Shown piece by piece: positions 12,749 through 24,153 of a DNA stretch of 64,000 bases (positions within the stretch are counted from its first letter, which is position 1; the number at the start of each line of letters is the position of its first letter). Where the stretch lies: assembly GCA_033220425.1 (NCBI GenBank), contig CM065652.1, positions 2,294,001-2,358,000 on the forward strand, written 5' to 3'. Made by a program: the position numbers and the translations under genes. Origin of the DNA: Lepraria neglecta (Eukaryota > Ascomycota > Lecanoromycetes > Lecanorales > Stereocaulaceae). The notes under the pieces were generated by a model. It saw only the letters and a list, made by a program, of their open reading frames with translations. It was not told where the DNA came from and ran no database searches.

Positions 12749-13446
12749 CTACTCCTCTTCAAGTTCCTGGTGGCGTGCCAGCACCAATCGCTTGAATTCC
12801 GCTGGGTCTGAGTCCCACAGCTCCGCCGCTTGACCGTTGAGAGGACTCGCACTGCAAGTAGAACGGCGTCAGCAAACATCATTCCTAGCGTCATTGCCAT
12901 GGGGATACGACGAAGACATACTTATTCGGTTCCCCCAACAAACTCTGCAAACTCAGCAGCACGCTCTGCACGTTATACACCGCACTCCACTTATCCTTCA
13001 GGATATCCAGGCAAATTCGTCCACTAAAATCCACATTCGGATGATATATAGGTGTCTTGAACAGCAGCGTCGGTGGCGCATATGGATAATTCGCTGGGAA
13101 CTGGAAGGAGAGTTTGAATGTTAGGTTGGCGTAGGGCGTGTCGCTGGGGCCGGCGATGGTGGCGGTCCAGTTGAGGAGGTTCTCGGGGGAGGAGGGGAAG
13201 GCGGAGACGCCGGGGGTGGAGGAGAGCATTAGTTGGCGGAGTTCGGTTTGGAGGCTGGAAGCTGTCAGTACGATACTGGAAATGATATTGGGAAATGAAG
13301 GTCGGCTGAGATTGAAGGAATTCGTACCGTTTGGTGACGCTCTGGGCGTCTTGACGGCGGGATGTGGATGAGAGCTTGGCAGCTTCATGGGCGGTCGGCT
13401 GGCCTGGAGCGGAGTTCTGAGTATCTTCCATAGCGAATTCTGCCAT
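12749..13446 (-). CDS. UBC11: Ubiquitin-conjugating enzyme E2-C (APC/C-type)
   Basis: An E2 of the UBE2C/UbcH10 class, which primes ubiquitin on anaphase-promoting-complex substrates. Exons are 13328-13446, 12922-13254 and 12749-12851, with introns of 73 and 70 bp; the product is 184 aa. The UBC fold has the HPN motif at residues 111-113 and the active Cys at 121 in [14 protein letters not shown]. The block [12 protein letters not shown] followed by [11 protein letters not shown] after splicing is typical of this class. The N-terminal ~40 residues form the extension characteristic of E2-C. The start is the ATG at 13446; a second in-frame Met lies five codons later. It diverges from CHK1. Confidence 0.92.
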
Positions 13447-13927
13447 GACTGAAGACAAAAATATCGCCTCAGGTACTGGTGGGGTAGGGAGTTCGAATAG
13501 AGGAATGCTTAAGTTGATAATGCACCGAAAGAGTACCAAAAGCTCTAGACCACTGCGGAATGTAGTGATGCACTTCGAGTACTTATGCAGCTTAAAGAAA
13601 TGAAGCAGGAAAGCGGAAGAGCGACAATGGGCTTTTTAGAATGGCTTTGTTTACCGTTGTCATGCAGAACGGCGACGCTAACGAACTGTGGGAACCAATG
13701 TTGAAGGGTCTTTTTCGCGGGGTCTTTCTCGGGCTTAACCGCCGCCATCGAAGATTCGCTGCAGGGCGATGTTTGAAACGACACCCGCGTCGGGCACGCG
13801 ACTGACAGGCTGCAGTTTGCTGAAGATTCGTGATGGACCGGCTTGACGCCTTTACTGCAGCTGTTTGCGAGCTCCGTTACTTACACACTCTGGACGTGTA
13901 ATTTGGCCATCGATCCCCTCATCCAAA
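13447..13927. promoter_or_regulatory. Shared divergent promoter region of E2-C and CHK1
   Basis: 481 bp between two outward-facing start codons of cell-cycle genes. No specific motif is claimed. Confidence 0.5.
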
Positions 13928-15636
13928 ATGATAGCTCATTCGCAATTGGCGCCGCTGCCCAGCGAGCTGCCTTTTCGAATCGTTTCTAAGACTATTGGGC
14001 AAGGTGCTTATGCATGGTTGGTTGGGATTGCCACTTTCTGAATCTCCTTGCACAGAGCTGACATGCCCATGTCAGCATCAAGAAAGCAGCACCACTCCAT
14101 TCCCCCAAACCTCTCTTCGCTGTCAAATTCATCCACAAAGACTTTGCTGTCCGTCATGGCCGTCTAACGAAGAAGCAATTGGATCTAGAGATCAGTCTCC
14201 ACAAACATCTCGAGCAACATGTGAATATTGTTCAATTCTTTCAGGCTGGCGAGGATACGACATGGAGGTGGATTGCTATGGAGCTTGCTGAAGGAGGAGA
14301 CCTGTTCGACAAGATCGAGTCCGATGTGGGAGTTGGCGAAGACATTGCACACTTCTACTTCACTCAGCTGATTAGTGCTGTGGGATACATGCATTCGAAG
14401 GGGATTGGACACCGGGACATAAAGCCGGAGAACATCCTATTATCAGCCGACGGAAACCTAAAGATTGCTGATTTTGGCCTTGCTACGCTGTTCGAATACA
14501 AGGGAGTTCGAAAGCTCTGCCAGACGAGCTGCGGAAGTCCACCGTATACCGCACCAGAGGTGGTAACCTGCGATACTAGGTCAAGACAGAAGCTCGAGTA
14601 TGGATACAGTGGGGACTACGTCGATATGTGGTCCTGCGGAGTGGTTCTTTTCGTGCTCTTGGTGGGTAATACGCCATGGGATGAGCCATTAGAGCGAAGC
14701 TACGAGTTTGATCAATATGTCAAGACCAATGGCCGGCCTGACGATGAGCTTTGGCACAATTTACCAGCGGAGACCTTGTCCCTTCTTCGAGGAATCATGC
14801 GTGTAGATCCAAAGGAGCGATTTTCACTCGCAGAGATCCGCCGCCATCCTTGGTTTACCAGAAAGAACAGGTATCTCACTCCAGACGGGAAGCTCGAGAA
14901 CCCTATAGCTATGGCAACACAAATGTTCGAGAGCATGAAGATCGACTTCTCCCAAGATCCAATGGCTTCACAAACGCAAACGCAGCGCAGCCAGCGCTCT
15001 GAAGACGCCATGGAAATTGACAGCCAGGATCTAGCGACAAAGATCTCCTCAACTCAGCCAGAAACTCCAACCAACGATATCATGTTCGACTGGGAGAGAC
15101 CGCCACGCCTTGCAGCTACAGATGGTGTCTCTGCAAGCCAGCCAAATACCATGGATGGCATTCCCATCAATGAAAGTAGCTGGGACGACCGCTTAGCCGA
15201 GGAGCCATCTTTCTCACAGTTCTCAGCAACTCCTCAAGTCCCTCTCACCAAAACACAATACGCACGCGCATTCCACGAAATCCTACCCTCGCACTCCCTA
15301 ACCCGCTTCTTCTCGCTCTGGTCCCTGGCTCTGCTCCATTCTCACATCACCGAGGCCCTACACAGACTCGGAGTCCCAACGCTCCCCGCCAACCATCCAG
15401 CAACTAGCTCGTCAGTGTGGATCAAAGTCAGGGCAACGGATACACGGAATTGTCTGATGACTGGGGATGTGGTGATTGAGACTATGATGGGTACGGATGG
15501 GCACATGCTGGAGATTAACTTTGTGAAAGCCAAGGGGGATCCGGTGGAGTGGAGGAGGCTGTTTAAGAAGATTGTGGTGCTTTGTAAGGATGCTGTTTAT
15601 AAGCCTGATGAGCAGAGGGGAATGTTCTCGCAATGA
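13928..15636 (+). CDS. CHK1: Checkpoint kinase Chk1
   Basis: Serine/threonine kinase that transmits the DNA-damage and replication checkpoint from ATR-type kinases. Exon 1 is 13928-14016; a 59-bp intron is followed by exon 2 at 14076-15636, giving about 549 aa. Splicing joins GQGAYA to CIKKAAPLHS. Visible kinase parts are the glycine loop (GQGAYA), the Lys in FAVKFIHKDF, HRDIKPEN (His at residue 142), DFGLA (Asp at 162) and TAPEV. Behind the kinase domain lies an SQ/TQ cluster (ASQTQTQRSQ, DSQD, SSTQPE), the kind of site phosphorylated by ATR-family kinases. The C-terminus resembles the Chk1 KA1-like regulatory domain. Confidence 0.94.
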
Positions 15637-15905
15637 GGAGGATGGAAGGAGACCGGCTGTAATGTTGAACGATCATGTATCATTGCAAGGCGTTTATGAC
15701 CCAGAAGAAGGAAAATACCCACTAAATTGATTAGATGAATGAAGTAGCCATCACTGGTCTCCAAGAAACTTGCCACAGATAACCAATGAATCAAGAACCA
15801 CGTTGCACAATTGAGGTCTTCAAAACAGATTTGACATTCTTCATTTGACCTAGCTATGCCATATGCTCAGCCTAGCTACCACGTCTCCCCAATCTCATCA
15901 TCCGC

Positions 15906-16511
15906 CTAAGCATCCTCCACAACAACCGTAGTCAACCCCCTCGGATTCTTTACATTAACGGCCTGCACATAAGAGTACAGCTTCTCCTTCGCCCCCTCCT
16001 CATCATTTCGCTTCCTCGATATCCTAACCCTCAACCGATAAGGCACGCCCTTGATACCGGCCTCCCATACTTTCTTGTTGAGTTGGGGATCGAGGCGGAC
16101 GTCTTTGGTGCCCTGATATCACACGAAGTATACGTCAGCACAAACATTCCTTGGCTGTGATGTGGGGATGAGGGAGGGATAGGGGAGGGGAGGGAAGGTC
16201 TAGGGGATGAAGTACTCACCATAGCCTTTACAGCAAACCCCCTAATCTCCTTAATCGCCCTCGGCGCCCTCTTCTTAAAACTCACTCCATGCACCTACAA
16301 ACCCCCAAAAATATTTCATCAGTCTTCCGTCCTAAATACCACACGCGTATAGCGGGGCCATAAGGTGGACTTCATAAAACTAATGTGTAGAGTATAGACG
16401 TACGCGCTTGTGTAGATGGATAGTGTATTCGCGGGCAACCACATCTGCGATGGCGGAGCGGGTGGTTGTGGGTTTTTTGGGAACTTTGGGCTGGGTTTTT
16501 GGGGTGGGCAT
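15906..16511 (-). CDS. RPL31: 60S ribosomal protein eL31
   Basis: Component of the large ribosomal subunit near the exit tunnel. Exons are 16404-16511, 16220-16294 and 15906-16112; introns are 109 and 107 bp, longer than most here, as is common for ribosomal protein genes. The 129-aa product contains [34 protein letters not shown] and [20 protein letters not shown], which align along the whole family length. The N-terminal extension is rich in Lys and Pro. A CAACAG just before the ATG could be the acceptor of a 5' UTR intron. Confidence 0.93.
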
Positions 16512-17644
16512 TTTGCCTGTTGTTTGAGAGGGGAAGTTAGCTGGAGCGTGTGGGATGAGGTGGAGGAGGAGAGGGAGAGGGAGGTACCTAGTATCCTCCT
16601 CTACGGAGAGGATTGAAAGATTTGAATGGGAGGGAGGTAGATGAGGGGTTCGAGGTGCTGGATGTTGTCGCCCGAACCTCGAATTTGTGAATCTCGCTTA
16701 ATTTGATCATAGGGCTGAGTCACGTGTCGGTATCAAAATCTGATTCGCTATTAGAATCAAAAACTTGCCTGATCTTTGCGATAAAGTAGCAAGACCTTCT
16801 AGTAGATAATAATTGCTTCGTACCCATACATATAATTGCAGCTCTTCAATTCCCTTTTGATATGAGCCAGCGAGTGAGTCGTTGAGGGACTTCTGGAGAG
16901 TCCAGGCTGAGGCAAAAATTATGATAGCCCTTTATCTTTCGCAATATGATACGATCCCAAACATCAGGGGCCTGACACTAGCAAGAATCCGTGGCTCAAT
17001 ACCCTCGGAGTGTAATGATATCAACACCAACTATACCAAAGTCGACCAAGAGACCAGGAGATTTATCCTGAGGGGACTGGAGAAAGAGATCTTTCCCAAG
17101 TTCAAGCGAGAGATCAAGCCATTTACAATCGACAAGCGTAGGGAAAGCGACAGTTGTACACCGGAAATTAGAAGGAAAAATGCAATCTTCGTTTGGACTA
17201 TGTAAGAGTACAGGTAGTAACGAAAGACATGTAAGTACAGGAGCAAAGTAATAACACAAGGAACCCGCTTCCATCTCTAAAGGCCAAAAATTCCATTCCG
17301 CTTTTATTCCATCTATGCTTTGCTCCATCTATGGTTTGTATCGTCTATGCTCTGCTTCTAGTAACAGCCCTTGTCAGTCTTCAAGCACCTTGTATTGTAG
17401 CATCGAACTGACCGTGTTGTTTGGCTGATTGCCAGGATCGTTGTCAATATCATTAATCATCGAGGTAGAAGTCTTCCAAGTCATCGAAGAGAAAGTCATA
17501 TGCCGAGTCAAAGGCAGGCTCCAAGCGGTTGCATCTTCTTTCTTCTTCTTTTTTCACATGCCTGTCTGGTTCGAGATGGTCTGGTGTGCTTCGTTTGGTC
17601 TCAGGCTGGAGGTCGGTAAGCCGGCCGTTGCTGAAGCCCGGTTT
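16512..17644. other. Intergenic, no recognised gene
   Basis: Includes the eL31 promoter on its left side. An open frame at about 16882-17205 (plus, no ATG start, 107 codons) has no family resemblance and is not called. A pyrimidine-rich stretch lies near 17530-17560. Confidence 0.4.
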
Positions 17645-18169
17645 TCATTGTTGTTGTTCCAGCAGATTTACGAAATCAATGCCTTTCTCCCAGTTGTCGA
17701 CGGTGGGCTCGAGGTCGAAGTTGTCGTTGAAGAAGTCGGAGTCATTGAAGCTATTTTTGAAGCCTTGATAGTCGTAGTGGCGTTGCTGGATATCTCCGGA
17801 TGAGTTGGTAGGGATGGTGCTGGTCAAGCCTTGATATTCGAGGTGGGGTCGTTGGTCGTCTCCGGATAAGGTGGTAGGGATGGTGCTGGTCTGCAAATAC
17901 GACTCCAGTTGTGACAGCTCGTCCTGGAGATCCTTTCGCCGGCGTAGTTCCTTATCCGCATCTACAGCAAATGCTTCCAAGATTCGGGTCTGATGCTTCT
18001 CCATTCCGTCTTCGTTGAAACCTGGCAATAATACTTTGAATTTTTTCATCGCGGTTTCGATGTTAGCCAGTCGAGCATTCTCTGCGTCACTGTGTTTCTT
18101 CTTCTTCGTTGCTGCGTCCATTGGTTGACGTTTGCGTTGAGCTTTTGGTTTAGGTTGTTGCGGAGCCAT
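17645..18169 (-). CDS. Hypothetical basic protein with an internal duplicate
   Basis: A 174-aa open frame with a clean ATG and no recognised family. The N-terminus is strongly basic (QPKPKAQRKRQP, TKKKKH) and could act as a nuclear signal. The middle looks helical (RLANIETAMKKFK; RRRKDLQDELSQLESYL). An imperfect direct repeat of about 22 residues follows: STIPTTLSGDDQRPHLEYQG, then STIPTNSSGDIQQRHYDYQG. It could be a lineage-specific gene or the remains of a larger one; there is no neighbour in the same orientation to help. Confidence 0.45.
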   Translation of the reverse strand: MAPQQPKPKAQRKRQPMDAATKKKKHSDAENARLANIETAMKKFKVLLPGFNEDGMEKHQTRILEAFAVDADKELRRRKDLQDELSQLESYLQTSTIPTTLSGDDQRPHLEYQGLTSTIPTNSSGDIQQRHYDYQGFKNSFNDSDFFNDNFDLEPTVDNWEKGIDFVNLLEQQQ

Positions 18170-20096
18170 GATGCTGAAGGAAGATTGTCTTGTGCGTTTG
18201 CCGGACTTTGTGACTCGGACGGTAGTCTTTGTTGAAGGAAGGTGTGGTTTTACTAATGAGTCTGTGGGGTGTGGTATGTTCTGCGTGTAGAAGCTAAGAG
18301 GTTCCTCATGTGGGAGCGTGCTAATGATGATGATATGTGTGGCACGTTCTGTCTGAAGGCTCTAGGGGGGAAGAAAGACGGATGAATTCAAGAGCGAGGA
18401 ATCCATTTTATAACCTTTTTAATCAGAATTAAATGATTTTAATCGAATTTCTGCTTTACTAGCTCAAAAGGCGCTGGATGTTCTTTATTTCATGAGTCAA
18501 TGCATGTGACATAGAGGCTTGGCTCTAGGCTAAGAGCAAAAGAATAGTCCTTTTCTTTTGAAGCCTGCAAGACCATGCAGCGCGTAGTGTTGAGGTGGCG
18601 AGGTCAGACCAAAGGTCCATTGTGGTCGTTGGTGACAAGAAACGGGCAGGCACGAAAACTCTATGAGTTCAAACTAGTGGCATGAACCCAGCAGCCGGAT
18701 AGATGCGTGGGTTCCACTGGATAAAGATATGCGGTACTTTGTTCTAGTTGTTTGAGATGCAGATGGGCGGCCATTCGCTCTGAATAGTGCGGCAAGCTGT
18801 CCGAGGCAAGAGCCATGTTCGAAGCAGTACGATGTAGGAAGGTGCTATTTCCACGCAGCACTAGCCATAAGCCATGATCTGACGCCCTTACCCTTCGTGA
18901 ACTCTGCCCCTTCCACATGTTTCATCGTCTTTTCCGGCTACGCCCACTGCTATGGTATGGAAGGCATTTAGTAAAGTGGTTGGGAAAACCTCTCAAACTG
19001 ACTCCCAGGGCTGGCGCCGCTAATCCTAATTGAGGCTATGACTTCCGGTTTTGGGCGTCCTGTGGAAGGTAGTACGTTAGCATAAATCACCTCTCAGCCC
19101 TAGTCAGCCCTACTGCCTGGTGCGCATGAATATCCCGTAGTTAGTGTTCTCACTCCTGAAGCTATACACACCGGCACAAGTGGATATGTAAATAGATGCT
19201 TGGGCGGTCTAACGCCAGGGCTAGCAGGCCTAGAAAGGCTACAACAGGTGCCCCAGCGCTAGAAAACTCCCATGCCTAGGCGGCATAGACCTGGAGTGTA
19301 GATAGGCTATATATAGGCTATGTATAAGGTGCGGGTGGGCGGGAAAGAACTGCTATGGCTCTGAAAGAGATGAACTCGACTGAAGAGCCAACTGCTGGTG
19401 GGATGCTCATACAAATAGTGCTCTCAGGAAGCACGGATCTCTCGCTATGGCCCATGGTCATGGCGCATGGCTGAAACCGCATCTGATCATGAGACACACT
19501 AACCCACAGTCCCACTGTAGCGAAGAATCAATCAAGTCGTCTTCAATATGCTAAAGGGTTATGAGCCTGGGTTTAGCGATACAACGCTGCCAGACGACTC
19601 CTTCGTATAGGAAATATCATCCTTACGTCGTATACAGACCCTAGAATAGGCCCAGCCAAGGGGGTCAACGTTTACTTAGTCAACGCGTCCTACCTCCAAC
19701 GGCATCGACGCCGCTTCGACAGTACTTCTGTCTTTTTGTTTTCCAATATTTCGATCATAGCAACCCTGGTGGATGACTCTGCTCGATGGCTGCTGTCGAT
19801 ATGGACGAGTTACTGTTATGATGGAGCTGCCACCTGAGAATTCACACCGCTTGCCACCAGCATTTACACCGCTATAGAACGTGGCATATGCCTACCCGTA
19901 AGCTGGTCTACAGGCTGAGCCAATAATTTCCGTCAATTTTCCGCCCGACTTGAAGAATAATGTGCATCCGGTCTCGTTCTCAAAGTGAAAAAGGCACGCT
20001 CTACACGATTTCGAACAATACTTTTCCAGCAATGGCACTGGGAGAGGCTGACGAAGCTGGAGAGGCAATTTGGTCCTCGCCGCTCTTGCCACTCTG
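18170..20096. other. Gene-free stretch of about 1.9 kb
   Basis: Only short, stop-rich frames on both strands. I see no tRNA, rRNA, transposase motif or clear terminal repeat. Local GC-skewed segments near 19180-19320 look like repeat debris but have no recognisable family. Confidence 0.4.
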
Positions 20097-21413
20097 TCAT
20101 TCGTTTAAGACCTTCCCCCGAGTGTTTTCGCCTGCCTCGCCAGCATCATTCACGGCCGACGTGAAAGATATCTTACCCTGGGCATTCCAGTACGATCGAC
20201 GCGGCGTGAGTTTGATGATTGCCTTGTCAACCTCCTCAAATCTATCAACTATGGTATTGACGCTCATCACGGCACGCTCGCCCTGGCAATAAAGCCAGTG
20301 CTTTTCAATCTCGTTATGTCGATTGATTAATTCGAGCCTGAGAGCGAAACGTTTGGCAGGGTCGCTATCAAGGGCTCGACTGGCATGGCATTGAGGGTGT
20401 CGCTTGTCTCCTTCGCTCAGAAGCATGAAAACTTTTGCTTCTTTCACACCGGTGCATTCTATACCAGCTAGGATATGGACGGGGTAGCCAAATATGTTCA
20501 ACACATGTCCATAGTGAAAGGATCGAATTTGAGCAACGCCTTCAGCATAGTATGCAGAAGGCTTCATGCCCCTTAATTTGATGCGATCCCAATAATACGC
20601 TCTGACGGCCGGGTCCGGTGAGTTCCGCAGATCCGTTCCAAGACTTCACAACAGACCAGAAATGTTGCCGCTTAGTCAAGTCGTCTGAGAAGCGCAATTG
20701 CGCAAAGCCCTCGAGCTGCATGGCATGGTCGAGAGGGTTTCCTGCTACATTGCTCTGCCGAACGGGAAGTGCAATGTTAAGGTGCTGCCCTGGACTAGGA
20801 AGATGGACCCCAGCCGGTAGCCACTCCAAAAGGTCATTTCCACGGAGCGTCTGGAAGACTAATGATCCCCACATCTCCATGAGATTGAGAAGCAGCCAAT
20901 CGATCTTTGGATTCACCCCTGGAGGAGCTTCAGAGATCAAAACAAAGAAGTCGTTCATGATTCCGGGCTGAAATACAGAATAGTGAAGGCTAGGATGGGT
21001 TTGCCGGTATCTGGGACTGGAGTGCTGCTTTCTTGTCCTATGGTCCAAGTCCTTTGCCTGACCGACGTAAAGCCACCGTTTGGACACATTTTCCTTGAGC
21101 GAGATTACGTGAAGGTATACCCCGGCTTGACCTTTGTTCATGATGCCCCCAATACCCGCCAAGCTACACATCATGAACTCATTACCAGCAAGAGCAGATA
21201 TCGAGCGCAGTCATACCTGTGGAAGTCCCAAGGGCCTTCTTGACAAGCTTTCATCACTGAATCCCTCCCAGCTTTTTTCAAGAGACGGAAGATCCCTTCT
21301 TGCCCGAACATTTCGCGAACCTGCACGTACTCCGAAAAATGGGTCTCGTCTCTGAACACAATATTGAGCATGTTGGACAAAATGGTGTCTGGATCAACAT
21401 CCTTTGGCGCCAT
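20097..21413 (-). pseudogene. GIY-YIG-like nuclease-domain gene with a one-base frame break
   Basis: Exon 1 is 21217-21413; a 53-bp GT-AG intron is followed by a second exon at 20097-21163. After the splice the protein reads AGIGGIMNKGQAGVYLHV, then RWLYVGQAKDLDHRTRKQH, which fits the GVY...YVG...R pattern of a GIY-YIG fold. The later LLNLMEMW supplies a possible catalytic Glu. Near 20631 the frame shifts by one base: removing one base joins SWNG to LRNSPDPAVRAYYWDR, and the rest stays open to 20097. The corrected length would be about 420 aa. Stand-alone fungal GIY-YIG-like proteins are known but of unknown role. The domain call rests on the motif alone. Confidence 0.55.
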
Positions 21414-22305
21414 GGTGTGCTTCCCATCACTGAAGGTAGCCGCGTCGGGAATGTAGGCGCCAATGCCTTTTCAGCCACCGGCAAAGGATGCAATGGATCA
21501 GAGCGCCTCGCGAGACTCGTTTGTTTAGTAGCAGGCAGGTGCCTGGCAATTGGAATGTCATTCCCAAGGTTCCATTTCGCGGACTCTTCCTGTTCATGGC
21601 AGATCTCCCATTCCTGACTTGATATTAGCAGCGCGCATTTGAAGGACGGCCTACGTCAACAAGACATTACATCTGATGAGCCAGGATCGTCTATGATGCC
21701 CATTCTCCATGGATCGTTATTATCCACTCTGATAGGCGACCACTCTTTTATATCGAGTCCGTACGGATATGGCTTTCGACCCGGTATCGGAGCAGTGCGT
21801 GACTTAATGTGGTGACGTTCCTCATCATCAGGTGGCATCCTGGAGAACCTGGATCTATCGTCGATGACGGAGACCCCGATGAAGATAGATGTTGCAGGAA
21901 AAAAGTAGCTGAAAGAAGTGTTATAATTCAAAGTCCAAGGCTTATCAAATTTAAACAAAATATTCAAAGTGGTATGTTATCGGAAGATAGATATAATGAG
22001 CGGCTGCATTCAGAGAGATACGAAGGTATTGCCAAAAGCTCGAAGCGAGACATCATGGGAGTGGAGAGATCGTGCGAAAATGACAAAAGGCGTATTCATG
22101 ATTTTATGGATTTCTTGGCATTCCAATCCATTGCATCCCCCATACAAATTTACATGCAAAACACGACAATCAACCATATATCGACATATAAGCCATTCTG
22201 CCGTCCCAATTGAGTAAATATGAAGCCTTGGTTACTATTCATAGGCTAATCCATAGTGTTGCAGTCTCGACACGCCCCCACCGCCCCCCTCCCTACCTCA
22301 CCGCC
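21414..22305. other. Intergenic with one unassigned small open frame
   Basis: A 103-codon frame at 21656-21967 (minus) ends in a Pro/Asp-rich segment that looks somewhat protein-like (GRKPYPYGLDIKEWSPIRV). There is no known family, and it may be an exon of an unrecognised gene. Nothing else seen. Confidence 0.3.
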
Positions 22306-23210
22306 ATGCCCACATATATGATTGATACTGCCTCCAAGGCTTATGCGGATGGGCTTATACGCAACCATTGGAAGCCTACCGCTGTAGCTAAGAAGGTCTA
22401 CTACCACCCGAACACCGTCTATAAATGGGAGAAAAGGATCCAGATGTATGGGACTATAGATCTACTGAATCCTCTGCATGCGGACTTAATCTTTGCAGTA
22501 ATAGCAACATAGTCGCCTACTGCATGAACACTGTCTCTAGCATTGTCAAGCTCTAGGCGTAGAAAGTCCGTATTGAAATTATCCTTCAGCCAATCATCTT
22601 CTCCAATAGCATTCGTCCATTTAACCCTATTCCCTTATTCCTTAGTCTACATTATTAAGGAGGCTCTGACAGAATAAGTATATGGATTTTCCTGCCATTC
22701 TTCCAGGTTATCTTCTTCTTCTCGTAATCTTCTATCTTCTGGATCCGTTGAGGGTAAACTATCCCTATTATCTTGTTGTCCAGCCCCCTAACTAGCTTGA
22801 TTAACTGCTTCTCCTTCTCCTTCTGCCGGTCTTAGTCTACCTTCATAGCCTTGTTCCCTGAGTACCGCCACTTCCCTTCACTCCGCCGCAGCAGCCTGCT
22901 AGAGAAGAGTCTATCTTCGCTTCTCCTGACCAGCTTTCTTCTTCTCAGCCTTTTTGAGGGCCTAACTCATAGTAAGTCGCTGACTTGCTAACGGTGGACC
23001 CTAGGTTTTTCGTATGGGCTTGGGGGGCGCCTAGCGCCCTACCTTCTTTTTGCCTCCACCATTCCCACTGGCGGCAGTACTGTTCTCCGGCTGGTCGTCA
23101 GCGAATCGCACCGGCTTGGGGGGACGATTGCTCTTCCGCGCAGGTTGCTAGGGGGGCGGTAGGAGGGGTGGTCCCAGGTCGAGAGGAGCGCTGTTCAGGC
23201 ATTTAGTATC
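22306..23210. mobile_element. Decayed DNA-transposon fragments (Tc1/mariner-pogo type)
   Basis: At 22306-22512 (plus) a 68-residue frame reads like a transposase helix-turn-helix (KAYADGLIRNHWKPTAVAKK, then NTVYKWEKRIQMYG). From about 22990 down to 22650 the minus strand reads like a Lys/Ala/Glu-rich transposase tail (KKAEKKKAGQEKR, AVLREQ), interrupted by several stops of the TAG type expected from C-to-T change. The opposite orientations suggest two separate fragments or an internal inversion. Family assignment is tentative. Confidence 0.45.
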
Positions 23211-23715
23211 GCACGCCATAGTCAAAGGCAGGTGTTCAATGCGGATTTCAATGCATATAAATATGACAACACTTCATTGTGAATAATACAGTGCCTTACT
23301 ATCTGAACTGAGTCTAGAAGCCCTTGGAAATGTTAACCACAGCAGACAGATGAGATTGTCACGGTGCGGCCCAAGGGCTAGGTGCTTGGCGCATACCGCT
23401 GCACTATGATGGCAAAGAGCACAAACTAGATCCGCAGATCTAGTCCCTAAACCACTACATATAGTATACGGCCCCGACCCCCGGCCAGGCCCGTAATAGA
23501 TGACTGAAGACGTATGTCGGTGCGTTTGTAAAGTATCTTTGAAGGGGTACGCCCCCAGCACCCAGACGAAAACCACTCCGTTGTGGGAGACTTCAAATAT
23601 TATCTAAGATGTGGGAAAACATATTTGAATCAGCGATCCAAAAAAAGTTTTGGTTGTATGGCTTTGCCTCTACCAATCAATTAATCGAATTTCAAGATAA
23701 TCGATATGAATTTAC
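23211..23715. other. Intergenic, no recognised gene
   Basis: Mixed composition with only short frames. Nothing identified. Confidence 0.35.
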
Positions 23716-23851
23716 TCACCCACTCGGAATCGAACCGAGAATCTCGTCATGTTTCGATTTGGATATACTACTTTTACGGCCATCAGCGACTAGGCGAAAC
23801 GACGTTCCGATCCTACTTACGTGACGCGCTTTACCATTAAGCCATAGAGGC
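23716..23851 (-). tRNA. tRNA-like sequence, probably a relic (resembles tRNA-Thr)
   Basis: Read on the minus strand it has GCCTCTATGGCTTAATGG (acceptor, T8, D-stem GCTT/AAGC), an anticodon stem CGTCA/TGACG around a long insert that could be an intron, and a perfect T-arm CTCGG-TTCGATT-CCGAG. The acceptor stem pairs poorly (two mismatches plus wobbles) and U33 is not in place. I therefore treat it as a decayed or inactive copy. It lies about 110 bp outside the left end of the candidate Starship-like element. Confidence 0.4.
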
Positions 23852-23934
23852 ACTCCGTATATATAGTATATATGAGGCACCTTATTAGTTTATATAAAAG
23901 TAAGTGCCTATAATATTCTGTGAATATTACTAAA

Positions 23935-24000
23935 GTGAGCTGAGGGCAGATTTTTGTCGCCTTGAGATGCCAAGGTGACAAAAATCTGCCCCGGGCTCAC
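23935..24000. repeat. Palindrome: two 30-nt arms, 6-nt loop
   Basis: Arms at 23935-23964 and 23971-24000 are reverse complements at 26 of 30 positions, with loop AGATGC. The core GCAGATTTTTGTCGCCTT recurs at 36612-36629. It looks like a transposon end joined head-to-head with another copy of the same end. Confidence 0.8.
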
Positions 24001-24112
24001 CCTCCTCCGAGCCTAGGGTGAGCGCCGCTTTACGCTCGCGCGAGCCTGGGTGAATTAGCCCATCCCCGCGGGGGCTCTACGGGCAGAAAACCCATATATC
24101 ACGATCTGCTGC

Positions 24113-24153
24113 GCAGGAGGAGGAGGAGGAGGAGGAGGTGGTGGTGGTGGTGG
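24113..24153. repeat. Microsatellite (GGA)n then (GGT)n
   Basis: A run of AGG/GGA triplets changes into GGT triplets just inside the left end of the element, outside any called gene. Confidence 0.85.

Noticed and set aside
16882-17205. 107-codon plus-strand frame as a gene
   Set aside because: No ATG at its start, no splice context and no recognisable motif.
18920-19700. Possible solo terminal repeat of a retroelement in the gene-free stretch
   Set aside because: No matching flanking repeats, target duplication or primer-binding-like site could be seen.
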